59,093 bases of DNA from Brucella rhizosphaerae. GTDB lineage: Bacteria; Pseudomonadota; Alphaproteobacteria; Rhizobiales; Rhizobiaceae. Below are positions 53,801 to 59,093 of the stretch, piece after piece. Location of the stretch: the NCBI RefSeq assembly GCF_002252475.1, contig NZ_NNRK01000030.1, positions 1-59,093 on the forward strand, in the 5' to 3' direction. Positions within the stretch are counted from its first letter, which is position 1; every line of letters starts with the position of its first letter. The notes beneath the pieces are model-generated. The model ran no database searches. It saw nothing but the letters and a program-made list of their open reading frames with translations, and had not been told where the DNA came from. Position numbers and translations under genes: made by a program.

Positions 53801-55426
53801 GCAAACACCTATTCGGGTGATACCAACGTTGCCGGTGCAAAACTCATTCAGGGTGCACAGGATGCCTTCAGCGGAGCATCGGCCTATTCGGTGGCTGATG
53901 GCTCGGCCATTGATCTGGGTGGGTTCTCCACCAATATGGCAGCGCTTTCCAACAATGGTACTGTTGATTTTGGCGGCACCGGTGGAACCGTGCTGAACAT
54001 AGCTGGTAATTACACCGGCAATGGCGGCACGCTTGCGATCAATACGGTGTTGGCCAACGATAATGCCGTGAGTGACAGGCTTCAGGTGGGTGGCAACACA
54101 TCAGGAACCACGAAGGTTCAGGTCACCAATCGTGGTGGTCTTGGTGCTCAGACGGTCAACGGCATCAAGGTGGTTGATGTGAACGGTCAGTCGAATGGCA
54201 CGTTTACATTGAATGGCGATTACACCACCAAGGATGGACAGCAGGCGATTATGACCTCGTCGGCCTATGCCTATACGCTGCAGAAGAACAGTAAGGCGGG
54301 CCCCAATGATGGCAACTGGTATCTGGTTAGCCAGAACACCAAGCCAAATCTGACCAACCCGACAGATCCAACCAATCCTACAAACCCGACGAACCCAACA
54401 GATCCGACTGACCCGACTACGCCAACGGGTCCGCGTTACAGTGCGGCAGCGCCCATCTATGAATCCTATACCGCAACGCTTCAGGCGCTCAATCATCTGT
54501 CGACCTTGCAACAGCGGGTGGGGGATCGCTATCTGGGCCAGCAGACAACAAAATCTACAACACAGACGGACTCCACCAGCAATGCTGCGATCTGGGGTCG
54601 TGTCGAAGGCGCGCATAACCGGCTGGAAAGCGGTTCGACGGCAGGTGATCTGCATCAGGACATCAATACCTTCATCATGCAAGCCGGTGTTGACGGTCAG
54701 TTCTTCGAGAACGAGAACGGCAAGCTCATTGCCGGCATCACCGGGCAATATGGCAATGCGCATTCCAGCATCGACAATCTGACCGGCGATGGCAGCGGTG
54801 AGATCAATACTCAGGGCTGGGGTATTGGAGCAATCGCTACCTGGTATGGAACGTCCGGTTTCTATCTTGATGCTCAGGCGCAGGCCAACTGGTATGACAG
54901 CAATCTTGATGTCGATGCAGTCAACCGGTCGCTTGTCAATGGCAACAAGGGCTTTGGCTATGCACTAAGCCTTGAAGCGGGCCAGCGCTTTGCCATGGAC
55001 CAGAACTGGTCGCTGACCCCGCAGGCCCAGCTCTCCTGGTCGTCTGTTGATTTTGACACCTTTACCGATAGTTATGGTGCGCGCATTTCCAATCATGACG
55101 GCGACAGCCTGATCGGGCGACTGGGACTGGCTGCAAGCTATGCTAACCGCTTCGCAGGCTCCGACGGTCGTGCAGTCTCTACCTCGGTCTATGGCATTGC
55201 CAATCTCTATCAGGAGTTCTCAGGCAATGCGCGGATGAACTATGCCGGCACTCCTCTTGCAAACGACAATGACAAGACCTGGGGCGGGATCGGTGCTGGT
55301 GGCACCTATGCCTGGGCCGACGACAAATACGCGCTCGTTGGCGAAGGCTCAGTCAACACATCGCTTAACAACTTCGCCGACAGCTACACCCTCAAAGCAA
55401 CCATCGGCTTCAGAACAAAATGGTGA
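50894..55426 (+). CDS. Autotransporter (type Va) with T5SS-type repeats and Pro/Thr linker
   Basis: The 1510-residue protein starts at ATG 50894, eight bases after AGGA, three codons inside a longer frame. It has a long N-terminal signal (about 1-64, core MLVLTMSGAIAVSLP). A passenger with GxG-type T5SS-associated repeats follows (about 80-390, such as GKGELNISGG and GTGTLTISD), then PATR-type repeats (about 430-1080). A linker of eight xPT triplets (about 1155-1178) precedes a C-terminal beta-barrel (about 1232-1510) starting IWGRVEGAH and ending in Trp. The barrel is closely related to that of the autotransporter at 13547. It is probably a surface adhesin; ligand unknown. Confidence 0.9.
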   Translation: MTSNLRFNRPISPACHTKQFDIFTKSKFLLRQSVSPLQLMRNSMLVLTMSGAIAVSLPNSARSQIISTTGQVTPTPPMPNVTNWKLNEGIIVGNTGVGTLTLNNASISHTSMPPGSVINPITLYIGVGADADGTVNVTGPLATVDLVVPSLNNAAVIVGGDGKGELNISGGARFYSISDNIVGQGSTGNGTINISGANSRLAGSLNLFIGYSGKGELNITNGGGIYSLDTDFISNSVGLFVGENEGSVGSVMVSGIGSLFNSGDMNDTYVSQNIGGFGTGSITISDGGVMTISSVSTSVGYGTTGKGDVLVTGAGSVWSIYGGPANAPSSVAIGSSGTGTLTISDRATVNVATINIARRVGSVGAVSIGSAAGEAAVAAGTLNSDAINFGAGTGTLNFNYTDAAYGLSAAISGSGTINQLTGITTLTGDGSGFTGTTNVTAGTLQIGGGGTTGSLNGSIINDTHVIFNRSDAAEYTGALSGAGDLRKLGGGALTMSGDSGVFTGLTGVEGGSLFVSGTLGNANSGAVTVAAGASLAGTGTIGGVTTIANGGTLIGKQGSVLTFQNNLTLSGTSVVDASLGQAPNAVGLFKVNGDLTLGGSLNVTDIGDFGPGLYRIFDYTGTLQGVDTLTLGTVPIGTNKDAMAVQTDTANQVNLFYTAVVAYNSWDGGIAGDHDNGKVDGGDGIWNAVNNNWTIVSGATNGVWADGNYALFTNKSGTVTLDDTDGALTAQGLVFSVDGYVLNDGSLTLTGANAPTIRVGDGTPEGAAMTATIGSELLGTQGLKKIDYGTLVLTGENTYTGGTTVSEGIVQLGDGSTSGSILGDVLVDKDQYGHGTLAFNRSDDVTFDGAISGEGAVVQRGEGTTTFAGDNSFSGGLSVEKGIAQAGIADTAFGTGMVAIGSGAKLDLANFNETIGGLAGGTVGDGDITLGSGTLTLNQTQHDDFSGVISGTGGLTLSQTSTSSLTLYGANTYSGDTNVAGAKLIQGAQDAFSGASAYSVADGSAIDLGGFSTNMAALSNNGTVDFGGTGGTVLNIAGNYTGNGGTLAINTVLANDNAVSDRLQVGGNTSGTTKVQVTNRGGLGAQTVNGIKVVDVNGQSNGTFTLNGDYTTKDGQQAIMTSSAYAYTLQKNSKAGPNDGNWYLVSQNTKPNLTNPTDPTNPTNPTNPTDPTDPTTPTGPRYSAAAPIYESYTATLQALNHLSTLQQRVGDRYLGQQTTKSTTQTDSTSNAAIWGRVEGAHNRLESGSTAGDLHQDINTFIMQAGVDGQFFENENGKLIAGITGQYGNAHSSIDNLTGDGSGEINTQGWGIGAIATWYGTSGFYLDAQAQANWYDSNLDVDAVNRSLVNGNKGFGYALSLEAGQRFAMDQNWSLTPQAQLSWSSVDFDTFTDSYGARISNHDGDSLIGRLGLAASYANRFAGSDGRAVSTSVYGIANLYQEFSGNARMNYAGTPLANDNDKTWGGIGAGGTYAWADDKYALVGEGSVNTSLNNFADSYTLKATIGFRTKW
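54356..54427 (+). repeat. Eight tandem 9-bp units coding (N/D/T)PT
   Basis: Eight consecutive nine-base units encode NPT, DPT, NPT, NPT, NPT, DPT, DPT and TPT. They form a stiff Pro/Thr linker between the passenger and barrel and could vary in copy number by slippage in whole codons. Confidence 0.9.
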
Positions 55427-55766
55427 GAAGGCCGACATAACGGTCACTTGAACTCAACAGAGCGGAAAGCCACAAAGCAAACACCAGAGCCTCACAAACC
55501 CATGGACCCATAACAGGGCCATGGGTTTGGGCACATGGGTTTGGATACACAAAGACGGACATTCGATATCCCGAATTGAATCGCGCTGCTTCATCTGTCT
55601 GATAACAATTGAACTTATTGTACATAAGATAGCCTCAATCTTTCTTTCATACCTGAGGCATGAAACCGCGGACGCGATTATACAGAATGAGCAGTAAAGA
55701 TGCCCCATCCGATACTTAGTATCAGTATGAGGTAGATATTGCTGGTGTTGGGAGACCGCTCCACAC
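55427..55766. other. Convergent intergenic region after autotransporter 2
   Basis: No gene is seen. It contains the stem-loop at 55495-55529 and a third copy of the CATGGGTTTGG arm at 55534-55544; the rest shows nothing. Confidence 0.6.
55495..55529. terminator. Stem-loop between convergent genes, possible terminator
   Basis: Arms CAAACCCATGG and CCATGGGTTTG flank a 13-base loop. It lies after the second autotransporter and before the converging arsH end, where a bidirectional terminator is expected. It has no clear T-run, so termination is uncertain. Confidence 0.45.
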
Positions 55767-56471
55767 TCATATTGATTTGAACGATACGCGTCCTTCGAGT
55801 TCAGCTGCTGCTTCCTTGCGCTCACTGTAACGGTCGGTCAGATGGTCTGAGATGCCTCGTGTCAGAAGCGTGAATTTCATGACTTCTTCCATAACGTCGA
55901 CGACGCGGTCGTAGAAAGAAGAAGGCTTCATCCGACCGGCATCGTCGAATTCCTGCCATGCCCTGGCAACCGATGATTGATTGGGAATTGTTATCATACG
56001 CATCCAACGGCCCAGAATGCGCATTTGATTGAGGGCGTTAAAGCTCTGCGATCCACCAGAAACCTGCATTAATGCCAGCGTCCGGCCTTGTGTCGGACGT
56101 ACAGCCCCACCTGGCAATGGAATCCAATCTATTTGCGATTTCATGACCGCGCTCATGGCGCCATGTCGTTCAGGACTGGTCCAGACCTGACCTTCAGACC
56201 ATAGCATAGCTTCGCGTAGTTCCTTAACCTTGGGATGATCGGGCGAGCCGTCATCTGGCAGGGGGAGTCCATTGGCGTGAAACACGTATGTTTCCGCACC
56301 CATGGCATCAAGCAGGCGCTGTGCTTCAAGCGTCAGAAAACGGCTGTAAGACCGCTCCCGCAGAGAGCCATAGAGGAGCAGGATACGCGGCTTATGGATT
56401 GGAAAGTCGGTGTGCAGTGCATCTAAATCAGGAAGAGCAAATGAGTTCTGAGCGAGGTTCGGCAAGTCCAT
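55767..56471 (-). CDS. arsH: ArsH, NADPH-dependent FMN oxidoreductase for organoarsenicals
   Basis: The 234-residue flavoprotein has ArsH hallmarks: FMN-phosphate motif [11 protein letters not shown] (about residues 33-43), [21 protein letters not shown], and [16 protein letters not shown]. The ATG at 56471 gives the usual family length; a longer frame reaches 56600 but would run into arsC. It starts one base after the arsC stop (TGATATG). ArsH oxidises trivalent organoarsenicals and belongs to the ars operon, transcribed on the minus strand. Confidence 0.93.
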   Translation of the reverse strand: MDLPNLAQNSFALPDLDALHTDFPIHKPRILLLYGSLRERSYSRFLTLEAQRLLDAMGAETYVFHANGLPLPDDGSPDHPKVKELREAMLWSEGQVWTSPERHGAMSAVMKSQIDWIPLPGGAVRPTQGRTLALMQVSGGSQSFNALNQMRILGRWMRMITIPNQSSVARAWQEFDDAGRMKPSSFYDRVVDVMEEVMKFTLLTRGISDHLTDRYSERKEAAAELEGRVSFKSI

Positions 56472-56472
56472 A

Positions 56473-56886
56473 TCAGCGAGACCCTCTTTCGTATGTGATT
56501 TGTTTTCCGTCTTCTTTGGTGAATAACGAAGCAGGATTCTCCAGAATTTCGAGAACCAGTTCTGACGGACGGCAAAGTCTGGTGCCAAGTGTAGTTTCAA
56601 CGATTGGCCGATTGATCAGGATAGGAGAGGCAATCATGAAGTTGATCAGCTCGCTATCCGTCCAATTCGGATTGGACAGCTCCAGCTCCGCATAGGGCGT
56701 TCCCTTTTCGCGAAGCAGTTGGCGGGGTGCCATTTGCATTGCCGCTAACAGTTCGACCAGTCTTGCCCGCGAGGGCGGATTCTGCACATATTCGATTACG
56801 ACAGGTTCTTCACCGCTGGCCCTGATCATAGCTAGGGTATTGCGAGATGTGCCGCATTCGGGATTGTGAAAAATTGTAACGGTCAT
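56473..56886 (-). CDS. arsC: Arsenate reductase, glutaredoxin-coupled ArsC type
   Basis: The 137-residue protein has [10 protein letters not shown] with active-site Cys11, TPYAELEL and the C-terminal [16 protein letters not shown], where the arginines bind the oxyanion. This is the E. coli R773-type ArsC using glutathione/glutaredoxin. The start overlaps the acr3 stop by ATGA. It makes the arsenite exported by Acr3, and is the only intact arsenate reductase of this operon since the LMW-type arsC upstream is broken. Confidence 0.95.
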   Translation of the reverse strand: MTVTIFHNPECGTSRNTLAMIRASGEEPVVIEYVQNPPSRARLVELLAAMQMAPRQLLREKGTPYAELELSNPNWTDSELINFMIASPILINRPIVETTLGTRLCRPSELVLEILENPASLFTKEDGKQITYERGSR

Positions 56887-57944
56887 GGTTTTTTCCCTGT
56901 GTCGGAAGCTGGCTTTTGATTGACACCGAACTCGTACCAGCCCTTGGAACGGTTCACGATCCAGACAACTGAGAGCATGACAGGGACTTCGACGAGAACG
57001 CCGACGACTGTTGCAAGTGCTGCACCGGACGAGAAGCCAAACAGGCTAATTGCGGCTGCGACAGCAAGTTCAAAGAAATTCGATGCGCCAATCAGTGCGG
57101 ATGGGCCAGCGACGCAATGTTGTTCACCAACGGCCCGGTTCAGAATGTAAGCGAGGCCGGAGTTAAAGTAGACCTGAATAAGGATAGGCACTGCCAGCAA
57201 TCCAATGATCATTGGTTGCGCGATGATCTGCTCTCCCTGAAAGCCGAACAACAAAACCAATGTGGCGAGGAGAGCCACAAGGGAAATTGGCTGGAGAACT
57301 CTTGATAGCCCATTCAGGGACGGTTGACCGCCGCCTGTCAGAAGGCTTCGTCGAAGGATTTGTGCGACAGTCACAGGTATGAGGATATACAGGACAACCG
57401 AAATTATGAGCGTGTCCCAAGGTACCGTAATAGCGGATAGGCCTAGCAGCAGTCCTACAATCGGTGCGAACGCTATGACCATGATTGAATTGTTAAGCGC
57501 TACCTGAGACAACGTAAAATGTGGTTCACCCTTTGTCAGATTGGACCAGACAAAGACCATAGCCGTGCAAGGCGCTGCCGCAAGAATGATAAGGCCAGCG
57601 ATATATGAATCGATCTGGTCAGCTGGCAGGTAAGGTCGAAACAGCCACCCGATAAAAAGCCAGCCGAGAAGAGCCATCGAAAATGGCTTCACAGCCCAGT
57701 TAATAAACAGCGTGACGCCAATTCCCCGCCAGTGCTCTGTAATCTGTTTCAGTGCACTGAAGTCGATCTTCAACAACATGGGTATAATCATCATCCAGAT
57801 AAGCACAGCTACCGGAATGTTGACATTCGCCACTTCTGCAGATCCAAGCATGTGGAAAAATTCTGGAAAAACATGCCCCAGGGTAACACCGGCTACGATG
57901 CAGAGCGCCACCCAGACAGTTAGATATCTTTCGAAGATAGGCAT
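56883..57944 (-). CDS. acr3: Arsenite efflux permease, ACR3 family
   Basis: The 353-residue protein has ten predicted membrane helices. It carries the ACR3-conserved Cys in ILAAAPCTAMVFVWS in the middle of helix 4, the segment HFTLSQVALNNSIMVIAFAP, and later GQ-free LIGASNFFELAVAAAI with the conserved Glu. This is the ACR3 type, not ArsB. Its start overlaps the stop of the decayed arsC by one base (TGATG). It exports arsenite by proton antiport. Confidence 0.93.
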   Translation of the reverse strand: MPIFERYLTVWVALCIVAGVTLGHVFPEFFHMLGSAEVANVNIPVAVLIWMMIIPMLLKIDFSALKQITEHWRGIGVTLFINWAVKPFSMALLGWLFIGWLFRPYLPADQIDSYIAGLIILAAAPCTAMVFVWSNLTKGEPHFTLSQVALNNSIMVIAFAPIVGLLLGLSAITVPWDTLIISVVLYILIPVTVAQILRRSLLTGGGQPSLNGLSRVLQPISLVALLATLVLLFGFQGEQIIAQPMIIGLLAVPILIQVYFNSGLAYILNRAVGEQHCVAGPSALIGASNFFELAVAAAISLFGFSSGAALATVVGVLVEVPVMLSVVWIVNRSKGWYEFGVNQKPASDTGKKP

Positions 57945-58228
57945 CAGCTGTTCTCCGATTTCGAATAGGTGTTACCTGCCATGGCGCCAATCTCTTTCTG
58001 TTTAATTTGAAGCGCCATGTGGTCTATCGCAGTAAGGTTCTGCGTCGGGCGGCCACATGTTTCTGCTTCCTTGATTGCGAGAGGATGAACGTCTCTCTTT
58101 GGTTGATATCCTGCCGACTGGGCGCGGAAGCACCCTTCACTGTTTGTATTCAGGAGCATTTCGCCCAAAACTGAGCGAGCGGAATTGCCCGCGCGCAAGA
58201 AGAGCACGTTATAAACTTGATATGTCAT
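57944..58228 (-). pseudogene. Decayed low-molecular-weight-phosphatase-type arsenate reductase (arsC)
   Basis: The 94-residue frame begins like LMW-type ArsC (NVLFLRAGNSARSVLGEMLL, then FRAQSAGYQP). The P-loop CxGNSARS has Arg at the catalytic Cys position. After residue 64 the frame jumps to NLTAIDHMALQIKQKEIGAM, which resembles the very C-terminal tail of the family; the central 70 or so residues are missing. Intact members are about 140-175 residues. The deletion kept the frame and hence translation coupling to acr3. It should have no arsenate reductase activity. Confidence 0.85.
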
Positions 58229-58272
58229 CGTATCTGCTCGTTAGAGGAGAGCGGGAACCACTGGCGTCGCGG

Positions 58273-58626
58273 TCATTGCTTGGCGGACTCTGGCTCGCAA
58301 CACGGCATTAAATCTTTGATGAGTGGAGCGCAGAGCTGGACGTTGCCACCACAACAATCCTTGATCATGAAAAGAGTCAGTTCTCGAAACTGATCAAGAT
58401 CGGCGCGATATATGATTGATCGGCTTTGGCGTTCACTCTTTACAAGACCTGAGCGTGACAAAGTAGCTAAATGCGCAGACATCGTATTCTGTGGAATATC
58501 CAGCATGCGCGCAAGTGCACCGGCGGGAATACCATCAGGTTCGTGCTTCACCAGCAGTCGAAAAGTATCAAGCCTTGTAGACTGGGCGAGGGCTGCAAGA
58601 GCAGAAATTGCTGTTTCATTTTCCAT
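58273..58626 (-). CDS. arsR: ArsR-family arsenic-responsive repressor
   Basis: The 117-residue protein has a winged helix-turn-helix (about 15-90) with MLDIPQNTMSAHLATLSRSGLV and SERQSRSIIYRADLDQF. Cysteines cluster near the C-terminus (DCCGGNVQLC and LMPCC), a likely As(III) site distinct from the ELCVCDL type of E. coli ArsR. It is the first gene of the minus-strand ars operon. A 40-bp inverted repeat covers its start codon, suggesting autorepression. Confidence 0.92.
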   Translation of the reverse strand: MENETAISALAALAQSTRLDTFRLLVKHEPDGIPAGALARMLDIPQNTMSAHLATLSRSGLVKSERQSRSIIYRADLDQFRELTLFMIKDCCGGNVQLCAPLIKDLMPCCEPESAKQ

Positions 58627-58656
58627 ATATCCAGAATAATGGATATATGGAAAATG
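58617..58656. promoter_or_regulatory. 40-bp perfect inverted repeat over the arsR start, likely ArsR operator
   Basis: Two perfect 16-base arms, CATTTTCCATATATCC and its complement, flank an eight-base AGAATAAT spacer. The arm at 58617-58632 contains the arsR start codon (58626-58624 on the minus strand). Symmetry and position fit an ArsR-bound autorepression site. Confidence 0.75.
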
Positions 58657-59093
58657 TCAACTCGCCTTCTCGTTCAGTTGGCCCCCACGAAACTAATGGA
58701 AGCCGAATTCTGCTTAACACCAGTTCCTGTAATGAAAATGGCCCACTGAGCGTACAGCTATGATTTTAACATGGTAGTTGGCCAGATATGATAGTGCCGA
58801 AATGCCAGCACGGGTGCGCTTAGCGTCGCTCTCAAATCGCAACCTTCAGTACATCCTCCGCCACACGAAGACCTGTACTTGCGCATATGCCCGGTTCTTT
58901 ATGAATAACTTTTGGCAGTTTATGTAATGCAAGATTGGCTGATAAAAGCAGATAATCCATATTCTGCCTGGTTAATTTCTATTAAATTAAGTATAAGCAA
59001 TTCATTGCATTTTAATTTACGAATATAATATATAGTTCAGTTAACAGAATTGTTAATCACTATATGTACAATAGCAGCATATAGTGTCATGAA
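58657..59093. other. Region upstream of arsR, no gene seen
   Basis: It should contain the ars promoter near 58660-58720. No convincing gene is seen; the last 150 bases are A/T-rich. A gene may begin beyond the window. Confidence 0.5.

Noticed and set aside
58412..58749. Plus-strand frames opposite arsR
   Set aside because: They overlap arsR in antisense and have no signal; arsR itself has full winged-helix motifs.

Overview
The window looks like a chromosomal segment of a Brucella/Ochrobactrum-type alphaproteobacterium (Brucellaceae, Rhizobiales). Many ABC importers, LysR/RpiR/SorC/AraC regulators, an HWE-family histidine kinase, a DmpA-like aminopeptidase and OmaA/Bma-style autotransporters point there. 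The assignment rests on protein families recognised by reading; no database search was run. I see no rRNA, tRNA, CRISPR array, insertion sequence or phage gene.

Layout. (1) 1-3.9 kb: LivGFHM-type importer genes plus a hot-dog thioesterase. (2) 4.0-8.4 kb: a GreA-fold protein, diverging from a TetR (CecR-like) regulator with HlyD / ABC ATPase / ABC-2 permease; a perfect 24-bp palindrome lies in the divergent gap. (3) 8.4-12.9 kb: a membrane diguanylate cyclase, an RpiR regulator, and a divergent MFS transporter plus a racemase-fold protein lacking the usual cysteines. (4) 13.5-17.4 kb: a 1293-residue autotransporter with four 204-bp repeats and a G8 tract. (5) 17.9-29.4 kb: a single-strand carbohydrate or polyol operon (RbsA-type importer, SorC regulator, aldo/keto reductase, GlpD-like dehydrogenase, DhnA-type aldolase, FGGY kinase, GMC oxidoreductase). 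(6) 29.5-35.4 kb: a LysR gene diverging from a D-amino-acid aminotransferase, a polar amino acid importer and a DmpA-like peptidase. (7) 35.6-40.6 kb: MscS channel, HWE kinase, two small proteins and a DadA-like oxidase, three of these genes with possible EcfG-type promoter motifs. (8) 40.6-44.9 kb: a LysR gene diverging from a peptide-type binding protein, a D-amino-acid-oxidase-like enzyme and RidA. (9) 45-49.7 kb: a PchR-like AraC regulator diverging from a siderophore receptor and binding protein. (10) 50.9-55.4 kb: a second, paralogous autotransporter. (11) 55.8-58.6 kb: an ars operon (arsR, decayed LMW arsC, acr3, glutaredoxin-type arsC, arsH), with a 40-bp inverted repeat over the arsR start.

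The common theme is scavenging: small regulator-plus-transporter-plus-enzyme cassettes, often divergent, interspersed with surface proteins and metal/metalloid functions. Translational coupling is frequent, and an unusual number of genes appear to start with TTG or GTG. The most noteworthy items are the composite sugar operon (mixing erythritol-type and lsr-type families), the repeat-rich paired autotransporters behind A/T-rich leaders, the in-frame decay of one arsC, and several crisp regulatory palindromes.
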